Shown: positions 1-8,614, counted from the stretch's first letter. The stretch is 34,469 nucleotides of DNA from DASYAE01 sp036501535 (GCA_036501535.1 DASYAE010000275.1:1-34469); one strand, 5' to 3'. The notes: generated by a model from the letters alone, not told the origin. Made by a program: numbers and translations.

Positions 1-3000
1 GGCGGGAGCTGGCAGCTCACGCGGCAGAGACGGCCGCCGCACGGACATGGAGAGAGGGAATCTCGTCACAGTCCGTGGCGAATGATTCGAGGCTTCGTTG
101 GTGGCCGCCTGTAGGGATTTCTTCGTGACCGCGGACACGGCCGGGGCAAGATGGCTGAACTGAGTCGCACATGAGAAGCCGTCGAGGACGAGCTGACGAT
201 CGTCGCTGCACGCAGAGAGCAGCTTCGGCAGCCACTGCTCCTCGCCGATCGATCGGGAGATCGATTCATGGCGAGCTGTGAAACCGAACGATCCGGCGAG
301 ACCGCAGCAACCGGCGTCGAGTACTGAGACATCGAAACCCAGGGATTGGAGTAGGTCGCGGTCCGCGTTCTCGGCATGGATCGCACGTGCATGACAGTGC
401 GGGTGAATAAGCACACGGCGGGTGTCGTCTGTCGAACTAGGCGCAGCCTCGCGGAGGCGCTCTGCGCCGCCGGACGCCAGAAGATGTTCGGCAGGGGACC
501 GGGCGAGACCGGCCAGGCGCTCGGCCCGCGGATCGTCGTGCAACAGCGCAGGCAACTCGTCGCGGAACGACGCGAGGCAGCTCGGCTCCGGAATGATGAT
601 CGGAATTCCCTGCGCCGTGAAGGGATCGAGGATGTCGACAAGGCGTTGCAGGGACCGACGGGCCAAGGCCAGCATCCCGGTGTCGTATAGAGGACGCGCG
701 CAGCAGGCCCAGCCGGTCGGAATCATGACGCGTTCCCCGGCCGCCTCGAGGACGGACCTCCACGCGACGCCGACCTCCGGCCGGTAAGCGTCGGTGAAGG
801 TGTCCGGCCACAGCACGACGGTCGGGCCGGCAGGAGAGGCGCCGGACTGAGAACGACGAAGGCTGCGTCGGGCGAATCTGGGCGCGGGTCGCCGAGTCGT
901 GACTCCGACCGAGCGCTTCAGGATCCAGTTGAGGACAGGCAGACGCAATGAGGCGTTCGCGAGGGTCGGCGCGCGGCTGGCGATACGAGCGAGCCACGGG
1001 ATGAAGCCCAGCGCGTACATGGATCTCGGCCGAAGCCGGCCGCGATAGTGATGTGCGAAGAACTCGGCTTTGTACGTCGCCATGTCCACGCCAGTCGGAC
1101 AGTCCACTGCGCAGCCTTTGCAGGCGAGACAGAGGTCGAGCGCCTCCCGCACTTCGCCACTGCGCCAGTCCGCGGCGATCGCGTCGCCCTGGAAAAGCTC
1201 CGCGAGCAACTTTGCCCTGCCCCGCGTCGAGTGCCGCTCGTCGCGAGTCGCCCGATACGAAGGGCACATGACGCCGGTGTCGTCACGGCGGCATCGCCCG
1301 ACACCGACACAGCGTTCAGCGGCATGCTGGAGCGAGCCGGAGTCGGCAGTCAGCGGGAAGTGCGTCGGTCTGAGCGAGTCCGAGGCAGCACGGTAATCCG
1401 GTCCGAAACGGAGATTCGCATCGAGCGCCGCGGGATCGACGACTTTGCCCGGGTTCATCCGTCCGCGCGGGTCGAAGACCGCCTTGACCTGCCGGAAGGC
1501 GTCGACAAGCTCTCGGCCGTACATGCGCTCCAGCAGTTCGCCGCGTGCCTGGCCGTCGCCGTGCTCCCCGGAGAGTGACCCGCCGAGCGAGATAACGAGG
1601 TCAGCGGCGCGTTCGACGTAGGCCCGATACGCTTGTCGCCCTGAATCGGACTGCAGGTCGAAATTGTTGCGGGTGTGCACACAGCCCTGTCCGAAGTGTC
1701 CGTACCACGCGCCGCTGTATCCGAACTCTTCCCACAGTTCGCTGGTGCGGCGCAGGTATTCGCCGAGTCGTTCCGGCGCGACTGCGGCATCCTCCCAGCC
1801 TTCCAGGTTGTGCGTGCCATCGGCCCGGATCGCTGTCGCCGCGAGTCCCGACTCACGGATCGCCCAGATGAGCCGCTGCTGAGGGGCATCGTCGAAGCGG
1901 CGATGGTCGGAATTCCCCGCTCCTGCCGCCAAACCGGCGATGAACTCGTCAGTGCGCCTGTCCGCCTCAGCGCGATCCTGAGCGCCGACCTCGGCCAACA
2001 GCCATCCGCCGGCATCTCGCTTCAAAGCGGCGTCGAGGCCGGGCAGCAGCGGAAGTTGGGTCGCATTGAGATTGCGGTCCATGCAGTGCCGTACGAGGGT
2101 GACGTCGAAGCCCTCCAGGCCGATCAAGCCTTCTCGGAGAAGCCCCAGCAGCGAGGGAACCGCGTCGGCGGCATCGAAGACGCTCGGATATGCGACGACG
2201 ACGAGCCTTCTGTGCGCTGGATCCTCGACCAGCCGCAGAACTGCCTCGGTCACCAGGACACACGTCGATTCCGTCCCGACCAGCAGCCGGGCCGCGTGAA
2301 GCGGCCGATCAGGCCCGATCTGATCGAGGTTGAAGCCCGAGACGCGGCGCGGGATCTGCGGATAACGCTGTTCGACCAGGTTCGCAGCTCGGCGGCCGAT
2401 CTCACGCAGTGACCCTAGGATCCCTGCTTCGGGCGCACCGGACTTCACCGCCTCCGCATATGAAGCATCGTCGTATCCACCGAACTCGTACACGGCACCG
2501 CCATAGGTGGCTACGCGCAGACGCTCGACGTTGTCGACAGTCTTTCCGGCGTAGAGCGCGTGCGTGCCGCACGAGTTGTTGCCGATCATCCCGCCGAGCG
2601 TGCACCAGGCGTGCGTCGCCGGATCGGGGCCGAAGGTGAGGCCGTGGCGCTCGGCAGCACGGCGCAGGTCGTCGAGTACGACTCCGGGCTGAACGCGGGC
2701 CAGCCGCGCGTCCCGGTCGATCTCCAGGATCTTGTTCATGTGTCGGGAGAAGTCGAAGACGACGGCCTTGTTGCACGCCTGCCCGGCCAGCGACGTCCCG
2801 GCGCCGCGGCCGAATACCGGCACGTCGTGTTCGGCGCAGATCCGCAACGCCGTCGCGGTGTCCTCCTCATCGCGCGGGAAGACCACGCCGATCGGGACCT
2901 GACGGTAGTTCGACGAGTCTGTCGCATACACCGCACGTGTTCCGGACCCGAACTCGACGTCTCCGCGTATCGCCGATCGCAGCGCGGACTCGAGTGTGGC

Positions 3001-3060
3001 CGCTTCTGGCGCGTCCGACGCACGTGATCGCACGGCGCCGGCCCTGCTCGCCTCACTCAT
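1..3060 (-). CDS. FAD-linked oxidase / Fe-S oxidoreductase fusion (YdiJ-like), 3' end cut by window edge
   Basis: Predicted flavin dehydrogenase that oxidises a 2-hydroxyacid and passes electrons through Fe-S clusters; YdiJ-type relatives act on D-2-hydroxyglutarate. The frame is open from the ATG at 3060 to base 1 (1020 codons), so the stop lies outside. Seen: FAD-binding loop GRGAGTSLAGQA near residues 84-95 and GGMIGNNSCGTH near 156-167; GEHGDGQARGE near 502 and DPRGRMNPGKV near 530-540 of the FAD-oxidase C-terminal domain; first cluster motif CVGVGRCR...GVMCPSY near 584-605; second CLACKGCAVDCP near 644; a C-terminal CCG-type domain with GCCGLAGSFGF near 915-925 and DGFSC near 961. YdiJ of E. 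coli is about 1018 residues, so little should be missing. The ATG overlaps the response-regulator stop (ATGAGTGA), implying translational coupling. Many A/T-ending codons suggest codon use unlike its neighbours. Exact substrate is unknown. Confidence 0.9.
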   Translation of the reverse strand, partial: MSEASRAGAVRSRASDAPEAATLESALRSAIRGDVEFGSGTRAVYATDSSNYRQVPIGVVFPRDEEDTATALRICAEHDVPVFGRGAGTSLAGQACNKAVVFDFSRHMNKILEIDRDARLARVQPGVVLDDLRRAAERHGLTFGPDPATHAWCTLGGMIGNNSCGTHALYAGKTVDNVERLRVATYGGAVYEFGGYDDASYAEAVKSGAPEAGILGSLREIGRRAANLVEQRYPQIPRRVSGFNLDQIGPDRPLHAARLLVGTESTCVLVTEAVLRLVEDPAHRRLVVVAYPSVFDAADAVPSLLGLLREGLIGLEGFDVTLVRHCMDRNLNATQLPLLPGLDAALKRDAGGWLLAEVGAQDRAEADRRTDEFIAGLAAGAGNSDHRRFDDAPQQRLIWAIRESGLAATAIRADGTHNLEGWEDAAVAPERLGEYLRRTSELWEEFGYSGAWYGHFGQGCVHTRNNFDLQSDSGRQAYRAYVERAADLVISLGGSLSGEHGDGQARGELLERMYGRELVDAFRQVKAVFDPRGRMNPGKVVDPAALDANLRFGPDYRAASDSLRPTHFPLTADSGSLQHAAERCVGVGRCRRDDTGVMCPSYRATRDERHSTRGRAKLLAELFQGDAIAADWRSGEVREALDLCLACKGCAVDCPTGVDMATYKAEFFAHHYRGRLRPRSMYALGFIPWLARIASRAPTLANASLRLPVLNWILKRSVGVTTRRPAPRFARRSLRRSQSGASPAGPTVVLWPDTFTDAYRPEVGVAWRSVLEAAGERVMIPTGWACCARPLYDTGMLALARRSLQRLVDILDPFTAQGIPIIIPEPSCLASFRDELPALLHDDPRAERLAGLARSPAEHLLASGGAERLREAAPSSTDDTRRVLIHPHCHARAIHAENADRDLLQSLGFDVSVLDAGCCGLAGSFGFTARHESISRSIGEEQWLPKLLSACSDDRQLVLDGFSCATQFSHLAPAVSAVTKKSLQAATNEASNHSPRTVTRFPLSMSVRRPSLPRELPAPA

Positions 3061-3724
3061 GCGCATCGTGTCGAACAGCCCAAAGTGCCGCCTGAGTGCG
3101 ATCCGCGACGCCCAGTTTCATCAGCACATTCGAGACATGCGTCTTAACCGTCTTCTCGGAGACGGTCAGCGCCTTGGCGATCTCCCTGTTCGACCGGCCG
3201 CGTGCGATCAGGTCGAGTACCTCGCGCTCCCGGCCGGTCAGATGCGACCGGCCTGGCGCGTCGTCGTCTCCCTCGCCACCGGATCCCGGCTGTGCGGACG
3301 TTAGAGCCGCTGCGACATCCGGTCCGAGCAGCACGTGTCCCGCAGCGACCGCCCGGATGGCCGCGGCGAGTGCGGATGGCTCGACGTCCTTCGAGACGTA
3401 TCCGCGTGCTCCGGCCCTGATCGCCGGGACGACGCTGCGGTACTCGCCGAAACTCGTCACGATCAGGGCCTTCGTCATGATGTCGGACTCTGCCATCAGT
3501 TCGAGCGCCGTGACGCCGTCCGCCTCGGGCATCACCAGGTCGAGAAGGATCACGTCCGGCGCTAGCTCGCCGGCGAGCCGGGCCGCCTCGATCCCATCGC
3601 CGGCCTCCCCGACCACCTCGATGTCCGGCTGAAGACTCAAGAAGGCCCGCAGGCCTTGGCGGACCATCGGATGGTCGTCCGCGATCAGAACCCGGATGCG
3701 CGGCGTATCAGGCCGGCCGCCCAC
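3053..3724 (-). CDS. NarL/FixJ-family response regulator
   Basis: Cytoplasmic DNA-binding response regulator of about 223 residues. The receiver domain (about residues 9-125) shows the acidic pair D16-D17, phospho-acceptor D62 in LLDLVMPEADG, T90/S91 and K112 in YVSKD. A LuxR-type helix-turn-helix is near 158-218 (LTGREREVLDLIARG, SNREIAKALTVSEKTVKTH). The GTG at 3724 is chosen because GGAGG lies 6 nt upstream and the product then begins just before the first receiver strand; the longer frame to 3871 would read far back into the kinase gene. It overlaps the end of the kinase frame by 17 nt and its own stop overlaps the oxidoreductase start by 8 nt. It is therefore the cognate regulator of the adjacent kinase, and probably controls this operon; the last point is inference. 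Confidence 0.93.
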   Translation of the reverse strand: MGGRPDTPRIRVLIADDHPMVRQGLRAFLSLQPDIEVVGEAGDGIEAARLAGELAPDVILLDLVMPEADGVTALELMAESDIMTKALIVTSFGEYRSVVPAIRAGARGYVSKDVEPSALAAAIRAVAAGHVLLGPDVAAALTSAQPGSGGEGDDDAPGRSHLTGREREVLDLIARGRSNREIAKALTVSEKTVKTHVSNVLMKLGVADRTQAALWAVRHDAHE

Positions 3725-4886
3725 AGGGCACCTCCAATCGGATCCGGGTGCCGTTGTCGGCTTCAGAGTGCACCGACAGTTTGCCGCCGACGGACCCGGC
3801 ACGCTCACGCATCGAGGCCAGTCCCATGCCGCGCAGTGCCTTGTCGTCGCGCTTGTCGAAGCCCCGGCCATCGTCGGCCACCGTCAGCTGTGCGGCGATC
3901 GGTGACTTGCCCGGCGTCAGAGTCACCACGATGCGCGAAGCGGTCGCGTGCCGCAGCGCGTTGTGCAGGGCTTCTTGCGCGACGCGGAGCAGTACCTGTT
4001 CGTGCGCGGGCGGCATGGCGCAGACTGGCTCCGACTCGAAGATCACCCGCGGCCCGCCGATGGCCTGCTGGGCCCGGTCGATCACGTCGATCTGCTTGCG
4101 CAGCGTCAGGGTGAGTCCGTCCTCGTCGAGTTCCGCCGGCCGCAGTTCGCCGACTGCCGCGCGCAGTTCGTCCGCCGCGTCGCGGGCCATCGCCGCGACA
4201 CGGTCGAGGTGGGCCCGTGCGCCGTCCGGGTCGATGTCGACCAGGCCGTCGGCGGCTTTCGCCGTCAGTCTCAGTGCGAACAGCTTCTGCGCCACCGCGT
4301 CGTGCAGCTCGCGGGCCAGCCGTGTGCGCTCCCCGACGATCGCCAGCTCGCGCTCGCGTTCGAACAACCGCGCATGAGTGAGTGCGATGGCTGCGTGTGC
4401 GGCGAGCACCGACAGCAGGTCCTCGTCGTCCTCGGTGAACGGCGCGTCGTCCTCGGCCGGCGTCGTGTTCCCCAGGAACAGCGCGCCGAGGATCTCGTCG
4501 CCGTCCCGGATCGGAACGCCCACGAACGCGGTCAGCTTCGGGTGCGCGGTCGGCCACCAGCGGAAGCGCGGGTCGGCGGTGATGTTCGGCAGCCGCTGTG
4601 CGTGCGGATCGTTCAGCATCACCGAGAGCATCCCGTGCTGGCGCGGCAGGGGGCCGATCCGCTTCCACTGCTCGTCGCTGATGCCGTCCACCACGAAGCG
4701 GGCGAACGAACCGGCACCGTCCGGGACGCCCAGCGCCGCATATTCCGCGCCGACCAGCTCGCGCGCTGTTCGGACGATGGTCTGCAGCGCCTCGGCGGTG
4801 TCCAGATGCCGGCTGATCGCGAGAACGGCCTGGCTCAGCTCGTGCAGGGCCTTGAGAGCGCTGGACCGGTCTGCGGAGGTGGACAC
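3708..4886 (-). CDS. GAF-domain sensor histidine kinase (HisKA_3 / HATPase)
   Basis: Soluble 392-residue sensor kinase. A GAF domain covers about residues 25-175. A HisKA_3 dimerisation domain follows, with the phospho-acceptor H195 in RLARELHDAVAQKLFALRL, then an HATPase domain with the N-box EALHNALRHA near 312-321 and the G-box DDGRGFD. No transmembrane segment is visible, so it senses a cytoplasmic or diffusible signal through GAF, as DevS/DosS-type kinases do. Whether it binds heme or another ligand cannot be told. The start is GTG; no ribosome binding site precedes it, but TACGGT ends 7 nt upstream on the minus strand, the geometry of a leaderless transcript. It is the first gene of the kinase-regulator-oxidoreductase operon and diverges from the SDR gene across 148 bp. 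Confidence 0.92.
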   Translation of the reverse strand: MSTSADRSSALKALHELSQAVLAISRHLDTAEALQTIVRTARELVGAEYAALGVPDGAGSFARFVVDGISDEQWKRIGPLPRQHGMLSVMLNDPHAQRLPNITADPRFRWWPTAHPKLTAFVGVPIRDGDEILGALFLGNTTPAEDDAPFTEDDEDLLSVLAAHAAIALTHARLFERERELAIVGERTRLARELHDAVAQKLFALRLTAKAADGLVDIDPDGARAHLDRVAAMARDAADELRAAVGELRPAELDEDGLTLTLRKQIDVIDRAQQAIGGPRVIFESEPVCAMPPAHEQVLLRVAQEALHNALRHATASRIVVTLTPGKSPIAAQLTVADDGRGFDKRDDKALRGMGLASMRERAGSVGGKLSVHSEADNGTRIRLEVPCGRPA

Positions 4887-4893
4887 GGTTCTT

Positions 4894-4899
4894 ACCGTA
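4894..4899 (-). promoter_or_regulatory. -10 element of kinase operon, probable leaderless start
   Basis: TACGGT (minus strand) matches TAnnnT and ends 7 nt before the GTG at 4886, so transcription would begin at or next to the start codon. No purine-rich ribosome binding site lies between. No -35 was recognised. Confidence 0.55.
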
Positions 4900-5034
4900 G
4901 CGCGCTGCGCCGGACGGCCGGATCAGGCCGCGGGCCGAGACCTGGAGACCGCGGGTCCTAAGACCATCGGCCGAGCCGCATTCCGGCCGCCCGCCCGATC
5001 CGCCCCGTGGTCGGCCGGCGCGAGAGTCGAAGGC

Positions 5035-5817
5035 ATGACGAACACCGAGAACGCGGCCGCAACCGGTCGCAACACCTATGACAGCGGCAGCGGCAGCACC
5101 AAGCCGGTGGCGGTAGTCACCGGGGCGTCCCGGGGCCTCGGGCTCGAACTGGCCCGGGCGCTGGCGGCTGGCGGTTGGAAGCTTGTGCTGACCGCCCGAA
5201 GTGCCGGCGACCTCGACCGGGCCGCGGTCGAATTGTCCGCGATCACCAAGGTCAGGGCGCTGGCCGGGACCATCGTGGACGACGACCACCGGGCCGACCT
5301 GGCCGAGGCCGCGGCCGAGTTCGGCGGCGCCGATCTGCTGGTCAACAACGCCTCGACGCTCACCGGCTACGACCTCGACGGGGAGGCCATGCCGCGGCTC
5401 GGCGACTTCCCGCTTCCCGGCCTGCTCGAGACGTTCGAGGTCAACGTGCTCGCACCGATCGCGCTGACCCAGCTCGTCCTGCCGCAGTTGCGGTCGCACG
5501 CCGGCGCGATCGTCAACGTCTCGTCCGACGCGTCGGTCGAGGCATATGCGGGCTGGGGCGGCTATGGCGCGAGCAAGGCCGCGCTCGACCACGCCTCCGC
5601 GATCCTCGCCGAGGAAGAGCCGGCGCTGCACGTGTGGGTCGTCGACCCCGGCGATATGCGCACGCGGATGCATCAGGACGCATTCCCTGGTGAGGACATC
5701 TCCGACCGGCCGTTGCCGGCGACTGTCGTCCCCGCGTTCCTGAACCTGCTGCGCACCTGGCCCGACTCCGGGCGGTACCGCGCCGCCGAGCTCATCGCGT
5801 TGAAGGCGGGTGCATGA
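5035..5817 (+). CDS. short-chain dehydrogenase/reductase (SDR family)
   Basis: NAD(P)-dependent oxidoreductase of 260 residues, classical SDR. Seen: nucleotide-binding TGASRGLG at 29-36, NNAS at 105-108, an active-site serine in VNVSSDAS near 162-168, and the YxxxK pair Y178/K182 in YGASKAA, followed by VVDPGDMRT. The ATG at 5035 is preceded by a weak GAGAG and gives a 25-residue leader before the Rossmann fold; in-frame sequence further upstream is antisense to the kinase gene and is not used. Its TGA overlaps the ATG of the QueA-like gene (ATGA), so the two are co-translated. The substrate is not predictable. The partnership with a QueA-like protein suggests a shared small-molecule or RNA-modification pathway; that is inference. 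Confidence 0.9.
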   Translation: MTNTENAAATGRNTYDSGSGSTKPVAVVTGASRGLGLELARALAAGGWKLVLTARSAGDLDRAAVELSAITKVRALAGTIVDDDHRADLAEAAAEFGGADLLVNNASTLTGYDLDGEAMPRLGDFPLPGLLETFEVNVLAPIALTQLVLPQLRSHAGAIVNVSSDASVEAYAGWGGYGASKAALDHASAILAEEEPALHVWVVDPGDMRTRMHQDAFPGEDISDRPLPATVVPAFLNLLRTWPDSGRYRAAELIALKAGA

Positions 5818-6914
5818 TGACCATCGCTCTCATGACGACGGACGCCCCCTCGGGACTGGAGACCGGGTTCGACTTCACCGTTCCGGACGAGCTGTCCGCG
5901 CACGCGCCGGCCGAAGCCCGCGGCGTGGCGCGCGACGAGGTCAGGATGCTGGTCGGGCACCGGGCCACGCTCGGCCACGAGCACTGGCGCGCGGCCGACC
6001 TGCCGGAGGTCCTGCGGCCCGGCGACCTGCTGATCGTCAACAACTCCGCGACCATCCCGGCGGCGTTGCGCGGCACGCTGCCGAGCGGCGAGCCGGTGGC
6101 GCTGCACCTCTCCAGCGCGGAGCCGGGGCAGGCCGGCGGATACCTGGTCGAGCTGCGTCGTCCTGAGAACGGCACCACGCGGCCGTACCTTGAGCCCGGC
6201 AGTTCGCCGGCGTACGCCGGGCTGGTCGTCGAACTGCCTGACGGCGCCTCAGCCGAGTTGATCGCGCAGTTCACGCGGCGGCTCTGGTACGCCCGCTTCA
6301 CGCTGCCGCGCGGGCAGGCGCTGGCTGCGTTCCTGAACACCCATGGGAAGCCGATCCGGTATTCTTATGTCGATCGGGACTGGCCCTTGTCGGCGTATCA
6401 GACCGTGTTCGCGACCGAACCCGGCAGCAGCGAGATGCCGAGCGCCGCCCGGCCGTTCACCCCGGGCCTGGTCGCGCGTCTCGTCGCTCGCGGCGTTCTG
6501 ATTGCGCCGATCACGCTCCACACCGGCGTCGCCTCGCCTGAGGCGCATGAAGCGCCTTACGCCGAGCGGTTCCGTGTCCCGGAGACGACCGCGCAGCTCG
6601 TGAACCACGTTCGGAGCAGTGGCGGGCGGGTGATCGCCATCGGGACTACCGCCGTCCGGGCGATCGAGTCAGCCGTCGGACGGGGCGGCAAGGTCCGGGC
6701 GGCCGACGGCTGGACCGACCTGGTGATCACTCCTCAGCGCGGCGTCCGCGCGATCGACGGGCTGCTCACCGGATGGCACGAGCCGCGCGCATCGCACCTT
6801 CTGATGCTGGAGGCGGTGGCCGGCCGGCCGCTGCTCGACCTCTGCTACGCCGAGGCCATCGCCGAGCGCTACCTCTGGCACGAATTCGGCGACGTCAACC
6901 TGCTTCTCCCGTGA
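5814..6914 (+). CDS. divergent QueA-like S-adenosylmethionine:tRNA ribosyltransferase-isomerase
   Basis: 366 residues with the QueA fold signature across its whole length: DFTVPDELSAHAPAEAR at the N-terminus, LRPGDLLIVNNSATIPAAL, YQTVFATEPGSSEMPSAARPFT, LHTGVASPE, VIAIGTTAVRAIES, TDLVITPQRGVRAIDGLLT and RYLWHEFGDVNLLLP. Classical QueA transfers the ribosyl part of SAM onto preQ1 in tRNA during queuosine synthesis. Several family-hallmark blocks are altered: APTAGLHFT is here MPSAARPFT, the PLPPYI block is PIRYSYV, and the H-x-M-H-x-E stretch after the glycine-rich LH block is not recognisable. It may therefore belong to an actinobacterial QueA-like branch with another role. No tgt, queC, queD, queE or queF gene is in the window. 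The ATG overlaps the SDR stop. Confidence 0.8.
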   Translation: MMTIALMTTDAPSGLETGFDFTVPDELSAHAPAEARGVARDEVRMLVGHRATLGHEHWRAADLPEVLRPGDLLIVNNSATIPAALRGTLPSGEPVALHLSSAEPGQAGGYLVELRRPENGTTRPYLEPGSSPAYAGLVVELPDGASAELIAQFTRRLWYARFTLPRGQALAAFLNTHGKPIRYSYVDRDWPLSAYQTVFATEPGSSEMPSAARPFTPGLVARLVARGVLIAPITLHTGVASPEAHEAPYAERFRVPETTAQLVNHVRSSGGRVIAIGTTAVRAIESAVGRGGKVRAADGWTDLVITPQRGVRAIDGLLTGWHEPRASHLLMLEAVAGRPLLDLCYAEAIAERYLWHEFGDVNLLLP

Positions 6915-6983
6915 GCCGTTGGACGTGTGACCGTGAGACCGACAGACCGGAAGTCGGTCCCAGGAGGACGGACGGAAGTGACA

Positions 6984-7027
6984 GCACGTCATGTCACGTC
7001 AGTCATGTCACGGCACGTCATGTCACG
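6984..7027 (+). repeat. 15-bp direct repeat in 3' region of the QueA-like gene
   Basis: GCACGTCATGTCACG occurs at 6984-6998 and again at 7013-7027, with related CATGTCACGG and CATCACGGCACATC fragments between and after. It lies between two convergent genes. No function can be assigned. Confidence 0.6.
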
Positions 7028-7074
7028 GAACATCACGGCACATCAGGGTGCAGCGCAGCGGCGTGGTCCGCGGA

Positions 7075-7758
7075 TCAGGACGCGCCGGTGTTGGCCGAGA
7101 CCAGCCCGACCACGAGGCTGATGAACACCACCGCATAGCCGACCGCGAGCCACGTCGAGCGGTGCCGCTTGACGACCACGGCTCCGGTCGCGGTGACCGC
7201 GGCGACCAGCGGGGCGACGAACAGCGGCAGGGCGAAGGTGAACCAGGGGCCGGCGCTCGAGCAGAGGGCCGAGCCGTCGGGGGTACAGCCGGTGGACGTC
7301 GACCAGACGCCCGCGGCGAAGCAGGCCAGCGCGCTCGCCACGGCGAACACGGGGAGCAGCAGGGCGGTGCAGCCGATGCCGGTGGTCATGCCGGCCGGGC
7401 GCTCGCCGCGGCCGGTTATCGGGTTGACGCGGGTCGGCGTCTGGGCCGCGGGCAGGGCCTGTGCAGGGGCAGGGGCAGGGGCCTGTGCCGGCACAGGGCT
7501 CGGGTTCGGGCCCGAGTCCGGGTTCGGGCCCGAGTTCGGAACCGCAGCGGCCTCCGCTGCGCCGCCGTGCTCGGCATCGACGTTCGCACTCTCAGTCGCA
7601 CGGGCGGTCGGACCGGGCTCGGGTTCGGCGGCGGCCGTGGTGTCCGGCTCCGGGCTGCCCGCGTGCACGACACAGTCGTCGGCCCCGGCCGAGTCCTGCG
7701 CGGCCGGCGGCGGCAGCGGCTGCCGCGGCGCGGTCGGCTCAGCGGCGTCGGCTTGCAT
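7075..7758 (-). CDS. small membrane protein with Pro/Ala-rich N-terminal tail
   Basis: 227-residue protein of unknown function. The first ~120 residues are low-complexity, rich in Ala, Pro and Glu (for example PNSGPNPDSGPNPSPVPAQA), and probably disordered and cytoplasmic. Three hydrophobic helices follow: TALLLPVFAVASALACFAAG, PWFTFALPLFVAPLVAAVTA and WLAVGYAVVFISLVVGLVSA. The start at 7758 is chosen because GGGAG sits 4 nt upstream; the longer open frame to 7941 would run into the divergent amidotransferase gene. Cysteines in the loop between helices 1 and 2 could form a disulfide outside. It converges on the QueA-like gene. No family is recognised. Confidence 0.7.
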   Translation of the reverse strand: MQADAAEPTAPRQPLPPPAAQDSAGADDCVVHAGSPEPDTTAAAEPEPGPTARATESANVDAEHGGAAEAAAVPNSGPNPDSGPNPSPVPAQAPAPAPAQALPAAQTPTRVNPITGRGERPAGMTTGIGCTALLLPVFAVASALACFAAGVWSTSTGCTPDGSALCSSAGPWFTFALPLFVAPLVAAVTATGAVVVKRHRSTWLAVGYAVVFISLVVGLVSANTGAS

Positions 7759-7921
7759 CGGGCTCCCTCGAATCGGCGACAGGCAGGCATTGTATGCGGA
7801 CCGGCTGAGGACTCGGGCGGTCCGGCGGAAGTTCGGCTGGCGCACGGCCGGCGCACGTCCGGTACGGAATGGAGCCGAGGCGCTACTGCGCGATCGCCCT
7901 TCGTGGGGCATCCTTAGCCAT

Positions 7922-8614
7922 ATGCGGCCTCTGATCGGCATGTCGGTGTATCGGACCTATGCTGCCTGGGGTGTCTGGCATGCGTCTGCCGCGCTGCTGC
8001 CGCATTCCTATGCTGATCACGTCGCCGCGGCCGGGGGGATCCCGGTACTGCTTCCGATCTGCGGCGACGACACGGCGGGCGACGCGCTCGCCCGGCTCGA
8101 CGCACTCATTCTGACCGGCGGCCCGGACATCGAGCCGCTGCGATACAGCGCGCTGCCGGACCCGTTCGCCGAGCGTTCGCAGGCCGAGCGCGACGCGTGG
8201 GAGACCGCGCTGCTGGCGGCGGCGCTGCAGGCGGACCTGCCGGTGCTCGGGATATGCCGGGGCCTGCAGTTGATCAACGTGCACCACGGCGGGTCGCTGG
8301 TGCAGCACCTGCCGGAGCAGTCCGGCGGGTCGCGCCACCGGCCCGCGCCGGGGGTCTTCGGCACCGTGCGGGTCCGGCTCGACACCTCGGCCCTGCCGGG
8401 CAGCCTGCTCGGCGCGGAGGTCGACGTGCCCTGCCACCACCACCAGGCGGTCGAGCGGCTCGGCGCGGGCCTCGCGGCGACGGGCTGGGCGATGGACGGC
8501 ACGGTCGAGGCGGCGTGGGTCCCGGCGCGCCGGTTCGTGGTGGGCGTGCAGTGGCATCCGGAAGAGCTCGATGACACGGCTTTGTTCGCGGCGCTGGTGA
8601 AGGCGGCGCGTTGA
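7922..8614 (+). CDS. class I glutamine amidotransferase, PuuD-like gamma-glutamyl hydrolase (peptidase C26)
   Basis: Cytosolic 230-residue hydrolase of the gamma-glutamyl-GABA hydrolase family, which cleaves gamma-glutamyl amide bonds in polyamine/GABA breakdown. Seen: LILTGGPDIEPLRY near 62-75, the nucleophile elbow GICRGLQ with C112, and the HPE pair H212/E214 in QWHPE completing the Cys-His-Glu triad. Length matches the family. The ATG at 7922 is used; no ribosome binding site is clear, and CATCCT 7 nt upstream is a weak -10. No gamma-glutamylpolyamine synthetase lies nearby, so the substrate is open. It diverges from the membrane protein across 163 bp. Confidence 0.87.
   Translation: MRPLIGMSVYRTYAAWGVWHASAALLPHSYADHVAAAGGIPVLLPICGDDTAGDALARLDALILTGGPDIEPLRYSALPDPFAERSQAERDAWETALLAAALQADLPVLGICRGLQLINVHHGGSLVQHLPEQSGGSRHRPAPGVFGTVRVRLDTSALPGSLLGAEVDVPCHHHQAVERLGAGLAATGWAMDGTVEAAWVPARRFVVGVQWHPEELDDTALFAALVKAAR

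Noticed and set aside
3805..5673. 622-codon minus-strand open frame
   Set aside because: It runs antisense to the SDR and in another frame of the kinase gene. Its Arg/Gly/Ala composition is typical of shadow frames in GC-rich DNA.
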